Below, one piece after another: positions 5,626 through 12,560 of a DNA stretch of 12,787 bases. The position numbers and the translations under genes were made by a program. The stretch covers positions 1 through 12,787 of the forward strand of contig JANYBY010000228.1 in the NCBI GenBank assembly GCA_025360565.1. The letters run 5' to 3'. Position 1 is the stretch's first letter. Each line of letters starts with the position of its first letter. This DNA comes from Bacteroidota bacterium. GTDB lineage: Bacteria > Bacteroidota > Bacteroidia > B-17B0 > Aurantibacillaceae. Below the pieces are notes generated by a model. It saw only the letters and a program-made list of their open reading frames with translations. It ran no database searches and was not told the DNA's origin.

Positions 5626-6774
5626 ATGAATATCACTCATTCATCTCATTCGTCTACTACTTTATTAAACTCAGGGGTTTCGGGAAATTTAAAGGCTATT
5701 GCGCAAAAAGTTTATGCCGGTGAGCGTATTACTTTTGAAGAAGGGGTTACGTTATACAAAGAAGCCAGTCTTGGTTTTTTGGGAACACTTGCCAATTTTG
5801 TACGCGAGAAAAAAAATAACAATTATGTTTACTTTAATCATAATTTTCATATTGAACCAACCAATATTTGCGTTTATGCCTGTTCTTTCTGCTCCTACTC
5901 TCGTCTTATAAAACATCGTGAACAAGGTTGGGAGCTAACAGTTGAACAAATAATGGCTATCATTAAAAAATACGACGAGCAAGCTGTAACCGAAGTGCAC
6001 ATTACCGGTGGTGTTGTTCCAAAGCAAGATCTGAATTTTTACACTGAACTTTTTTCGCAAATAAAAAAGCACCGTCCCGATCTTCATATTAAAGCCTTAA
6101 CCCCTGTTGAACTTCACTATATTTTTAAAAAATCAAAGCTAAGTTATGCCGAAGGATTAAAAGTTTTGAAAGAAGCTGGTTTAGGAAGTATGCCTGGCGG
6201 CGGTGCAGAGATCTTTGATAAAGATATTCGCGATAAAATTGCGGGCGGAAAATGCAGTACCGAAGAGTGGCTCTCTATTCACGAGATCTGGCACGGCATG
6301 GGTTGTCATTCCAACGCGACTATGTTATATGGACATATAGAAACATTTGAGCACAGAATTGATCACATGGAAAGGTTAAGGCAATTGCAAGATAAAACAA
6401 AAGGCTTTAACGCTTTTATTCCACTCAAATTCCGGAATAAAGAAAATGAAATGGCGCATGTGCCGGAAGTAAGCGTTATCGAAGACCTGCGTAATTACGC
6501 GGTTGCAAGAATTTATCTGGATAATTTTCAGCACATAAAAGCTTATTGGGCCATGATTGGCCGTAACACCGCGCAGCTCTCGCTGAATTTTGGTACAGAT
6601 GATCTGGATGGGACAATAGATGATACCACCAAAATATATAGCATGGCAGGCGCCGAAGAACAAAGCCCTAAACTTTCAACGCAAGAGTTAGTTGATCTGA
6701 TAAGAGCGGTAGGCCGCACGCCTGTTGAGCGCGATACATTATACAATATTATAAAAGACCATTCCACAATTTAA
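5626..6774 (+). CDS. mqnE: aminofutalosine synthase
   Basis: Radical-SAM enzyme that joins the MqnA product (3-[(1-carboxyvinyl)oxy]benzoate) to the adenosine part of SAM, giving aminofutalosine in the futalosine route to menaquinone. The 382-residue product has the iron-sulfur motif C82-x3-C86-x2-C89 after HIEPTNIC, and the MqnE-type stretches ITGGVVPKQD, GSMPGGGAEIFD, HSNATMLYGH and FIPLKFRNKENEMAHVPE. These separate it from the related cyclase MqnC and from CofH/CofG. The ATG at 5626 adds about 20 residues before the conserved region; no other ATG lies between them. It follows a terminator, so it begins a new unit. The DUF3078 gene follows after 23 bases and a UbiX homologue lies 1.7 kb downstream. 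Confidence 0.95.
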   Translation: MNITHSSHSSTTLLNSGVSGNLKAIAQKVYAGERITFEEGVTLYKEASLGFLGTLANFVREKKNNNYVYFNHNFHIEPTNICVYACSFCSYSRLIKHREQGWELTVEQIMAIIKKYDEQAVTEVHITGGVVPKQDLNFYTELFSQIKKHRPDLHIKALTPVELHYIFKKSKLSYAEGLKVLKEAGLGSMPGGGAEIFDKDIRDKIAGGKCSTEEWLSIHEIWHGMGCHSNATMLYGHIETFEHRIDHMERLRQLQDKTKGFNAFIPLKFRNKENEMAHVPEVSVIEDLRNYAVARIYLDNFQHIKAYWAMIGRNTAQLSLNFGTDDLDGTIDDTTKIYSMAGAEEQSPKLSTQELVDLIRAVGRTPVERDTLYNIIKDHSTI

Positions 6775-6797
6775 ATTTCTATTTTAAAATATACTCT

Positions 6798-7784
6798 ATG
6801 AAAAAATTGCTTTTACTTTTGTTATCCGTTTCTGTTGTTTCAATATTTGCAAGAGAAAAAAATACATTGCCCGACTCATTAAAGCAGTCAAAAAAATCGC
6901 AAAAAGACACTTCCTGGAAAGTTACCGGATTTTTTGGGGTTAACGCAAGCCAAACAGCGCTAAGTAATTGGCAAGGCGGCGGGCAGGATAACATTGCACT
7001 TAATTCAATTTTAAATATTCAAGTTGTTTATAAAAAAGCTAAACACGAATGGCTGACAAAATTAGACGCGCAATATGGATTGATAAAACCGGGGGATTAT
7101 AAATTATTCAGAAAAAATATTGATCAGATTTTTGCATTATCAAAATACAATATTAACGCCTTTAGTAAATATTGGTTTTATGTAGCTCAAGCCGATTTTA
7201 GAAGCCAGTTCGCACCCGGTTACACTTACGCAGGTGATTCTATATCAGGTCAGGCGGGTTCCGATTTTTGTTCTCCGGCATATATTCAATTGGCTCTTGG
7301 TTTAGATTATAAACCGACAAATTATTTTTCGATTACATTTGCTCCGGCGGCCGGAAAAATTACGATAGTTAACCGAGGTTATCTGGCAGATGCCGGCGCC
7401 TACGGTGTTGAGAAAGCCATTTTAGATACCGCCGGAAACGTGATCACTCATGGAAAACACAGCAGGTATGAGTTTGGCGGCAGGATCATTTTAAGATTTA
7501 AAAAAGATATTTTTAAGAACGTGAATTTAGATTCTTACCTCGATCTTTTTTCTAATTACGGGCACAACCCGCAAAACATTGACGTTGTTTTTAATAATCT
7601 CTTAACCTTAAAAATAAATAAATATTTTAGCGCCAATATTATTTCTCAAATGATATACGATGATGATATCATTATTAAACGTGATTGGAACAAAGACGGC
7701 AAATACGACACTAGCGGCGATATCAATGGCCCTCGCCTGCAGCTGATCACAACACTTGCCATTGGTTTTGGATATAAGTTTTAA
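6798..7784 (+). CDS. DUF3078 outer-membrane protein
   Basis: The 328-residue product has a signal peptide (about 1-18) and then the DUF3078 hallmark W40-K-V-T-G-F-F-G-x-N-x-S-Q-x-x-L-S-N-W-x-x-G-G (to about 62). The rest alternates polar and aromatic residues in strands and ends in a C-terminal phenylalanine (GFGYKF), as expected for a beta-barrel in the outer membrane. Proteins of this group are common in Bacteroidota; their cargo or role is not known. It follows mqnE by 23 bases with no terminator and may be read from the mqnE transcript, though that does not show a part in menaquinone synthesis. Confidence 0.88.
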   Translation: MKKLLLLLLSVSVVSIFAREKNTLPDSLKQSKKSQKDTSWKVTGFFGVNASQTALSNWQGGGQDNIALNSILNIQVVYKKAKHEWLTKLDAQYGLIKPGDYKLFRKNIDQIFALSKYNINAFSKYWFYVAQADFRSQFAPGYTYAGDSISGQAGSDFCSPAYIQLALGLDYKPTNYFSITFAPAAGKITIVNRGYLADAGAYGVEKAILDTAGNVITHGKHSRYEFGGRIILRFKKDIFKNVNLDSYLDLFSNYGHNPQNIDVVFNNLLTLKINKYFSANIISQMIYDDDIIIKRDWNKDGKYDTSGDINGPRLQLITTLAIGFGYKF

Positions 7785-7788
7785 CTCT

Positions 7789-7827
7789 ATTTTAAATTTT
7801 GCCGCTTTGCGTTAAGCGATTTAAAAT
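7789..7827 (+). other. hairpin overlapping the next promoter
   Basis: ATTTTAAAT (7789-7797) pairs with ATTTAAAAT (7819-7827), and inside it CGCTT (7803-7807) pairs with AAGCG (7814-7818) around a 6-base loop. A 5-base bulge on one side joins the two stems. No T-run follows, so it is not a standard terminator. It covers the TTTG box of the promoter for the next gene. Confidence 0.45.
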
Positions 7828-7838
7828 CCTTAACTTTA
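7806..7838 (+). promoter_or_regulatory. possible promoter of PorT-like gene
   Basis: TTTG (7806-7809), 21 bases, then TAACTTTA (7831-7838) fits the Bacteroidota pattern with one mismatch in the -7 box. The TTG start at 7846 is seven bases beyond, so the leader would be very short. Confidence 0.45.
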
Positions 7839-7845
7839 TTATAAA

Positions 7846-8505
7846 TTGAGATCTTTTATTTTAATATTTTTATTTCCGGTTTTTTTTATTGCACAAACAC
7901 AAGAACCGATCTTCTCCTTACGGCCTTCCTTGGGACTCAATGTTAGTCAGGTACACGGCGACCCTTATAACGGATTACACAAAATAGGTTTTTTTGGCGG
8001 GGCCGCTGTTAACGCTCGTCTTAAAAGATATTCAAATATTAATATTGGCTTTTATTTTTCGCAAAAAGGCGCAAGGCATGTTCCAAATCCTGCCAAAGGT
8101 GACTTTAATTTTTATTCGTTGAATTTAAATTATATTGATGTGCCCATCACATTCCAACAAAACATAAACCACGATTATTTTTTTACGCTTGGCCACTCCA
8201 TTGCCTATTTAGTTAATTACAACGAGAGCATAAATTACGCCAATTATACAGGCGCTTATCCCTTTAACAATTTGGAGTTCGGTGTTAACATTGGGCTTGG
8301 TAAACTAATTAAAAATAAATTGTATGTGGAAGTAAGAAGTTCCAATTCCTATTTACCCGTTAGGGGTTTTGGCAATTTTGTAAATCAGGCTTATTATCCT
8401 AATTTTATATCCAAAGCGTTCAATAAAGGTTTTTACAACACAGTTGTTACGCTTTTTGTTTCGTATAAAATAACTTTAAAACCAAAGATCCGTGAACCAA
8501 AATAA
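7846..8505 (+). CDS. PorT-like outer-membrane beta-barrel protein
   Basis: The 219-residue product has a signal peptide (about 1-17, ending FFIAQ) and a barrel of the PorT/OMP_b-brl_2 kind: RPSLGLNVSQVHGD, a GFFGG hairpin, the conserved YFSQKGAR segment, and YIDVPITFQQ. It is a small outer-membrane barrel of unknown function; it is not shown to be the PorT of type IX secretion, since this family is large. Start is TTG at 7846: an in-frame stop lies at 7831-7833 and no ATG or GTG is available before the signal peptide. Its 3' end overlaps the GTG of ubiX by 14 bases, so the two are co-transcribed. Confidence 0.82.
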   Translation: MRSFILIFLFPVFFIAQTQEPIFSLRPSLGLNVSQVHGDPYNGLHKIGFFGGAAVNARLKRYSNINIGFYFSQKGARHVPNPAKGDFNFYSLNLNYIDVPITFQQNINHDYFFTLGHSIAYLVNYNESINYANYTGAYPFNNLEFGVNIGLGKLIKNKLYVEVRSSNSYLPVRGFGNFVNQAYYPNFISKAFNKGFYNTVVTLFVSYKITLKPKIREPK

Positions 8506-9055
8506 AATTGTAATAGCTGTAACCGGTGCCAGCGGTAGTATTTATGCCAAAGTACTTTTAGATAAGTTGAAAAAGCTGAAAGATCAGTTTTCAGAAATAA
8601 GTTTGGTGTTTAGTGATAATGCAAAAACGGTTTGGGAACATGAGCTGAATAATTCGGACTATAAAAATTATGATTTTAAGATCTACGAAAAAAATAATTT
8701 TTACGCGCCCTTTGCATCCGGTTCGGCAAAATACAATATCATGATCATTTGCCCTTGCAGCATGGGTACACTCGCCCGCATTGCAAGCGGTATAAGCAAC
8801 GATCTTATTACAAGAGCCGCCGATGTGATCTTAAAGGAGCGGAGAAAATTAATTTTAATTCCCCGCGATACCCCGCTCAGTTTAATTCACATTAACAACA
8901 TGAAAACTATAACCGAAGCAGGCGGCATCATTTGCCCGGCTTCACCTTCGTTTTACAGTCGCCCAAAAACCTTCGAAGAACTTGCCGCTACTGTAATTGA
9001 CAGGGCCATCGATCTGGCCGGGCTTGAAAACGAAAGTTACCGCTGGGGTAAATAA
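8492..9055 (+). CDS. ubiX: flavin prenyltransferase UbiX (MqnM-type role)
   Basis: Prenylates FMN to make the prenyl-FMN cofactor of UbiD-family decarboxylases. The 187-residue product has the flavin-binding GASGS (12-16), the PCSMGTLARIASGISNDLITRAADV core (88-112), the RKLILIPRDTPLS segment (118-130), FYSRP (154-158) and a C-terminal W185-G-K. All are typical of UbiX. In the futalosine pathway a UbiX homologue (MqnM) serves the UbiD-like MqnL, and the nearby mqnE makes this role likely here; a UbiD partner is not in the window. Start is GTG at 8492, inside the end of the preceding gene, which places the flavin motif at the usual distance. It ends 14 bases from a convergent gene, with no terminator seen. 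Confidence 0.93.
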   Translation: MNQNKIVIAVTGASGSIYAKVLLDKLKKLKDQFSEISLVFSDNAKTVWEHELNNSDYKNYDFKIYEKNNFYAPFASGSAKYNIMIICPCSMGTLARIASGISNDLITRAADVILKERRKLILIPRDTPLSLIHINNMKTITEAGGIICPASPSFYSRPKTFEELAATVIDRAIDLAGLENESYRWGK

Positions 9056-9069
9056 TTTTTGAGATAAAT

Positions 9070-9576
9070 TTAATCATCATCCTCCATGTACAAAGTTTCA
9101 ACAATGCTTACCTGCTGAGTTGATACAACTCCCTCGCTTGTTTTTATTTGTTGTGAAGTTTGAATAACGTGCGCTAAAATAAGATCCTCCTCATCAAGAG
9201 TATTAACTGTAAATGAGTATTCATAAGACGGTCCTTTTATGATCAGGCAGTTCGAATTCACATCCGTTCTCCAGGTTCCTGATTCGGTTACCGGTTTGTG
9301 AGTTAACGAATCTGTGTAATTCAAAACAAATGTTCCCTGTTTGTCAAAAGTAAGTTCAGGTTTTAATTTGCTTAAAAATACTGTGGAGTTTTGCATGCCT
9401 GTGGCCTTATTTCCGTCATCATCATTAATGATCCATTTAATGAATAAAGCGCCTGAGTTAACCGCTTTGGTTATATCTATTCCATGCTGAATATCCGGTG
9501 GTTTTGTATTTGTTTTTTTACAACTGCTTGCCGTTAACAAGATAATGCTAAGGGATAAGATCAATTTCATTTTCAT
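9070..9576 (-). CDS. lipocalin-like lipoprotein
   Basis: The 168-residue product has a lipoprotein signal (LTASSC, C19) followed by KK. The mature part alternates beta-strand-like segments, with LTFDKQGTFVLNYTD and SGTWRTDVNSNCLIIKG resembling small lipocalin-like lipoproteins of Bacteroidota. It ends in an acidic MEDDD tail. The ligand is unknown. The second Met (codon 3) could also start translation. It lies downstream of the SPFH gene but beyond a terminator, so its expression may depend on readthrough or on its own unrecognised promoter. Confidence 0.7.
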   Translation of the reverse strand: MKMKLILSLSIILLTASSCKKTNTKPPDIQHGIDITKAVNSGALFIKWIINDDDGNKATGMQNSTVFLSKLKPELTFDKQGTFVLNYTDSLTHKPVTESGTWRTDVNSNCLIIKGPSYEYSFTVNTLDEEDLILAHVIQTSQQIKTSEGVVSTQQVSIVETLYMEDDD

Positions 9577-9600
9577 ATTTTTATTTTAAATTATTTAAAC

Positions 9601-9638
9601 AAAAAAGCGATGCGATAAGAATTTACTCCTACCGCATC
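9601..9638 (-). terminator. terminator after SPFH gene
   Basis: On the minus strand GATGCGGTA (complement of 9630-9638) pairs with TATCGCATC (complement of 9609-9617), a nine-pair stem with one G-U wobble and a 12-base loop. GC and a run of six T (complement of 9601-9606) follow. The G-U pair works only in minus-strand RNA, which supports this orientation. Confidence 0.75.
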
Positions 9639-9645
9639 TACTTTT

Positions 9646-10608
9646 TTAATGAGGTAAAGTAATGTTAGGATTTGCACTGCCTGTGAACTGCGGCATATGC
9701 CCGTCCCAGCGTTCTATCCGTTTTAGATCTATTAAAGGCTGCGAAAGGGAGGCTTGCAATAATTTGTTCGCGTCGGCCTGCGCTTGCGAGGTAATTAAAG
9801 TAGATTGTGCCTGCGATTTTGCTTCTATCACCAATATTTCAGATTGCGTATTGGCATTTAATAAATTAATAGCATTCTCCATTTTTCCTCGTATCAATTT
9901 GCTTTCCGATTCTCCTTTCGCGGTCGCGATCTTTTTACTTGCCTCTGCCTCCACTTCTCTTAATTCGTTTTCGCGTTGTTGTGCAATTTGCGTTGCTTCC
10001 ATTTTTGAATTAATGGCCCGAACAATTACATCGGGCAATTTAAGATCGTTGGTTATAAAAATACGATCGATCACAATACCGTAGGGCCTTACACGTGCCA
10101 CTACCATACTGTCAACCCGATCGATCAGCAATTGTTTTTTGGGGCCGTAGATCTCTTCAATAGCCATGTTTGATGCCACATGAATGAGCGCATCGTGAAG
10201 CAGATCGTCAAAATAAACATTGGCAATATAATTTACATCTCTCCTCCATTTTGTAAATACCGCTTTAACGCTATCCGGGATAATGTGAAAGCTGATCCCA
10301 AGATCAACCGATAAATTAATTCCTTCTTTGCTTTGAAACCGAAACGGATCATGCGTCGTTGGCACATCATGTCCGAGCGAATAAGTATCGCCGTTGTCTT
10401 TTCCAAAAGCAAAATCCTGCTGATAAATAGGAAATAAATAAATTTTTCGATTAATACCTGTTCTGTAACGCCCAACATCGAGCACTTTAAGCTCTCCGCC
10501 ATTTTTTCGGCCCAATAAATAAACTTTTACACCTTTATATCCTGCGGGTACTACCGTGCAGGAAAAAAACAGAGCTATAGCTCCTAAAATACTTAGTATC
10601 TTTTTCAT
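9646..10608 (-). CDS. lipid-anchored SPFH/band-7 (prohibitin-like) protein
   Basis: A membrane-associated scaffold protein of the SPFH superfamily, 320 residues. The N-terminus is a lipoprotein signal (LFFSC, C17) where prohibitins usually have a transmembrane helix. The SPFH domain spans about 20-200 (VPAGYKGVKVYLLG at the start, VRPYGIVIDRIFITNDLKLP near the end). Residues about 200-285 form a long Ala/Glu/Gln/Lys-rich coiled coil, and the C-terminal RIERWDGHMPQF is a hallmark of Bacteroidota prohibitin-like proteins. SPFH proteins form large rings in membranes and often associate with proteases; no partner is visible here. The lipid anchor puts the domain outside the cytoplasm. A terminator follows directly. 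Confidence 0.88.
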   Translation of the reverse strand: MKKILSILGAIALFFSCTVVPAGYKGVKVYLLGRKNGGELKVLDVGRYRTGINRKIYLFPIYQQDFAFGKDNGDTYSLGHDVPTTHDPFRFQSKEGINLSVDLGISFHIIPDSVKAVFTKWRRDVNYIANVYFDDLLHDALIHVASNMAIEEIYGPKKQLLIDRVDSMVVARVRPYGIVIDRIFITNDLKLPDVIVRAINSKMEATQIAQQRENELREVEAEASKKIATAKGESESKLIRGKMENAINLLNANTQSEILVIEAKSQAQSTLITSQAQADANKLLQASLSQPLIDLKRIERWDGHMPQFTGSANPNITLPH

Positions 10609-10673
10609 ATTAAATTGTTTTTAAATAATGATTAATTAAATTTTTAATGGAGATTAAAAAATTCAATCGGCGA

Positions 10674-11036
10674 TCACAATCTAAAAACAGAATTTAAAAT
10701 AAAAAGTTTTAGGGAAGGTTGTTGAAAGAAACGATAGGAGTATACCTGATCGCTATTTTTGGAAACATTGAACCATTTGGTGAAATCACATTTTACCTCA
10801 CATTCATTGTTTGTTTTGATCTTTTCATCCTCATCAAAAAACAAATTGATATAACCGGTATTATCGATCGGTAAATTAACCGCATCGTGGTGCATACATA
10901 TTGTTTGCGTAAAAAGTTCGGTGGTAACTGTATTTAAAACCGAATCCGAAAAGGAATTGACTGAAGCCCGCAAACTTCCATTCTTAAAGGAAGTGAGGCC
11001 AACAAACATTAAAAAAATATAAATTATTTTTCTCAT
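10674..11036 (-). CDS. small exported protein of unknown function
   Basis: The 120-residue product starts with MRKII and a hydrophobic stretch to about residue 16, consistent with a signal peptide cleaved near residue 24 (SLRA). The mature part has cysteines at positions about 47, 79 and 83 and an aromatic, basic C-terminus (YSYRFFQQPSLKLF) ending in FRL. I recognise no family. It lies alone on the minus strand, 123 bases after the GyrI-like gene and 65 bases before the SPFH gene, with which it may be co-transcribed since no terminator is seen between them. The signal peptide and absence of a better overlapping frame support it as real. Confidence 0.6.
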   Translation of the reverse strand: MRKIIYIFLMFVGLTSFKNGSLRASVNSFSDSVLNTVTTELFTQTICMHHDAVNLPIDNTGYINLFFDEDEKIKTNNECEVKCDFTKWFNVSKNSDQVYSYRFFQQPSLKLFILNSVFRL

Positions 11037-11085
11037 CCAATTTATCCTTATACAATGTTATAAATAAATAAGAACAATAACCACG

Positions 11086-11107
11086 CCGATAAAATACCTT
11101 TTACCGG
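11086..11107 (-). other. hairpin after the three-gene operon
   Basis: CCGATAAAA (11086-11094) and TTTTACCGG (11099-11107) form a nine-pair stem around a four-base loop. In minus-strand RNA the one mismatch becomes a G-U pair, so the structure is better on that strand. It lies beyond the GyrI-like gene but lacks a T-run, so a transcript-end or processing role is only possible. Confidence 0.35.
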
Positions 11108-11159
11108 ATTTACCATTAATTAACAGAAAACAGATTTAACTTTTTTAAATTTTTAAAGT

Positions 11160-11645
11160 CTAAAGTGATTTTGACTTAACAGGGATCCAAATTTCTTCTT
11201 CTGAAGCAGCGTCTTCATTTTTATATTTTTCACCTAGGATTTCAAAATGCGGGCGACCATCTAATTCAAATTCCGATCCGGGTAGCCATTTCTCAAAAAT
11301 ATACCTGAACGTTTTTTCGCCTTCGCTCGCCGCGCCATTGTGTAAAAACACTGCGTACACTCCTGCTTTTAAAGTAAACGTTTCCATTTCATTTGGAACA
11401 TCATCAAAATTTTTCACTTCAACAGTTGCCCATTTTTCAAATTCGATCTTCGGATCAAAATTTTTGAAATAATCCTTATCATATAATTGCATAGCGATTA
11501 AGTCGGTATTGAGATTATTCTTAATCTCCCTCCTACGCGGCATAAATTTTTTCCACAGCTCAAAAGTTCTGTTGTTTGCCAGGGAAGTTTTAATTATTTG
11601 CCCGATTAATTTTTTTTCGTTTATGGTATCAATTCTTAAAAACAT
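11160..11645 (-). CDS. GyrI-like small-molecule-binding domain protein
   Basis: A stand-alone GyrI-like (SOUL/AraC effector-binding-like) protein of 161 residues, cytoplasmic. The typical segments are WATVEVKNFDDVPNEMETF (72-90), AGVYAVFLHNG (94-104), FRYIFEKWLPGSEFELDGRPHFE (113-135) and the end motif EEIWIPV (150-156), where the conserved Glu of the ligand pocket lies. Such domains bind hydrophobic or drug-like small molecules, and SbmC protects gyrase; the ligand here is unknown. There is no DNA-binding domain: residues 1-65 are helical but show no AraC-type HTH. It is the last gene of the operon 12439-11160, 12 bases after the MORN-type lipoprotein gene. Confidence 0.88.
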   Translation of the reverse strand: MFLRIDTINEKKLIGQIIKTSLANNRTFELWKKFMPRRREIKNNLNTDLIAMQLYDKDYFKNFDPKIEFEKWATVEVKNFDDVPNEMETFTLKAGVYAVFLHNGAASEGEKTFRYIFEKWLPGSEFELDGRPHFEILGEKYKNEDAASEEEIWIPVKSKSL

Positions 11646-11657
11646 TTAATAATTCAA

Positions 11658-12047
11658 TTATTGAGCAACATCCTTTATATAAGTAACGGTAGCATTAACT
11701 CGCCCATCGGCAAAAAAACTTTTCCAAACACCTTCTTTTTTATCATCAATATATACACCTTCTTCAGCGGCATAGCGCTTCGTATCTTTTGTAAAGGTTT
11801 TATAGGTAATTGTATCAGGTGGATATGATGAATAAATTGTATTACTAACAACCGCAACTTCAAACTGAACCCAGCACCCTTGTTTAAGGCCATTATACAT
11901 TCTGTTTATGGTATCACCGGTCGTATTAACTTCAAATGATGCGCTCGTAAAAGTAGGATTAGGCATATCAGGTATCATTCTGCCCCCGCAGGATTGAACA
12001 AAAAATAAAACGATCAGCGAAACAATCAACCGTTTAAATATTTTCAT
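11658..12047 (-). CDS. MORN-type (YwqK-like) repeat lipoprotein
   Basis: The 129-residue product has a lipoprotein signal (FFVQSC, C20) followed by GGR, then a short linker and two MORN_2-type repeats: NGLKQGCWVQFE (52-63), and EGVYIDDKKEGVWKSFFADGRVNATVTYI (96-124). The spacing between them is longer than usual. MORN_2/YwqK-type repeats are common in Bacteroidota surface proteins and are often annotated as toxin-antitoxin components, but there is no toxin partner here and I would not use that name. It lies 11 bases after the STAS-like gene and 12 before the GyrI-like gene, so the three form one operon. Confidence 0.78.
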   Translation of the reverse strand: MKIFKRLIVSLIVLFFVQSCGGRMIPDMPNPTFTSASFEVNTTGDTINRMYNGLKQGCWVQFEVAVVSNTIYSSYPPDTITYKTFTKDTKRYAAEEGVYIDDKKEGVWKSFFADGRVNATVTYIKDVAQ

Positions 12048-12058
12048 GATAATTTGTT

Positions 12059-12439
12059 TTAACTAAAAGACCTTAACCAATTTGCAGCTTCCTCTTTATC
12101 GGTAAAAAATCGTACCGGCAAATCTACGGCCTTAAGGTGAAGCACAAAATTTAAAAGAATTCGTTGCGCCAAAGATCTAACAACAAAAGCCTTTGCAATA
12201 AAATTAATTTTCGCTTCCGGTTTGGTTAAAAATTGCCTTCCTTCTTCATCAACAATGGTATATCTGTTGGTGATAAGAAGCAACAAGATCTTTTTATTTT
12301 CGGATAGTTCTATTGCCGCTTTGTGAATATCCTTTATATCGCTTAAAGAATAAGTATGGTCAGAGGCATGCACCTGAATAATTCCATCAGAATCCATCAG
12401 CACTTCCGAATGACCGATATTTATTTTAGAGGATAACAT
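12059..12439 (-). CDS. STAS/SpoIIAA-like (DUF7793-type) protein
   Basis: A 126-residue cytoplasmic protein without signal or membrane segments. The order of strands and helices fits the SpoIIAA-like/STAS fold: an N-terminal strand pair with DGIIQVHASDHTYSLSDI, a helix, the strand KKILLLLITNRY, then the segment EEGRQFLTKPEAKINFIAKAFVVRSLAQRILLNF and the C-terminal VRFFTDKEEAANWL, a typical ending of this Bacteroidota group. Proteins of this type are uncharacterised; no phosphorylatable Ser of the SpoIIAA kind is obvious. It is the first gene of the three-gene minus-strand operon and has a good promoter. The name DUF7793 is from memory of the family pattern. Confidence 0.75.
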   Translation of the reverse strand: MLSSKINIGHSEVLMDSDGIIQVHASDHTYSLSDIKDIHKAAIELSENKKILLLLITNRYTIVDEEGRQFLTKPEAKINFIAKAFVVRSLAQRILLNFVLHLKAVDLPVRFFTDKEEAANWLRSFS

Positions 12440-12460
12440 GAGTGTGCTAAAATTATATAC

Positions 12461-12492
12461 TAAATATAACCATTTTTAAATTAGGAGGCAAA
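12461..12492 (-). promoter_or_regulatory. promoter of the three-gene minus operon
   Basis: On the minus strand TTTG (complement of 12489-12492), 20 bases, then TATATTTA (complement of 12461-12468) matches the Bacteroidota pattern with one mismatch. It is nearly the same as the promoter at 1224-1255. The expected leader is about 15 bases. Confidence 0.6.
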
Positions 12493-12509
12493 TTTGTTAG
12501 AGGAATAGC

Positions 12510-12528
12510 TTGCTACAATTCATAGCAA
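12510..12528. promoter_or_regulatory. inverted repeat between divergent genes
   Basis: TTGCTA (12510-12515) and TAGCAA (12523-12528) form a 6-7-6 inverted repeat between the minus-strand operon promoter and ruvB. It could be an operator, but arms this short can occur by chance. Confidence 0.25.
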
Positions 12529-12548
12529 CCACCAATGCTTTTATCCCT

Positions 12549-12556
12549 TATCTTTA
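12549..12556 (+). promoter_or_regulatory. possible ruvB -7 element
   Basis: TATCTTTA matches TAnnTTTG with one mismatch and ends four bases before the ATG at 12561. No convincing TTTG box lies 19-21 bases upstream. If used, the ruvB transcript would have essentially no leader. Confidence 0.35.
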
Positions 12557-12560
12557 CAGT

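Noticed and set aside
5292..5629. Other long reading frames over the Cys/Lys-rich gene on both strands
   Set aside because: They come from the biased lysine codons of the real gene, run through the terminator, and lack a plausible signal or domain.
7846..8505. Type IX secretion PorT itself
   Set aside because: The barrel family is large and the gene has no type IX secretion neighbours, so only a PorT-like label is supported.
9662..10084. Plus-strand frame opposite the SPFH gene
   Set aside because: It is cysteine-rich by chance, has no domain, and lies opposite a complete gene with clear motifs.
11658..12047. Toxin-antitoxin module
   Set aside because: MORN_2/YwqK-type proteins often carry that label in databases, but there is no toxin or antitoxin partner here, and the protein is a lipoprotein.
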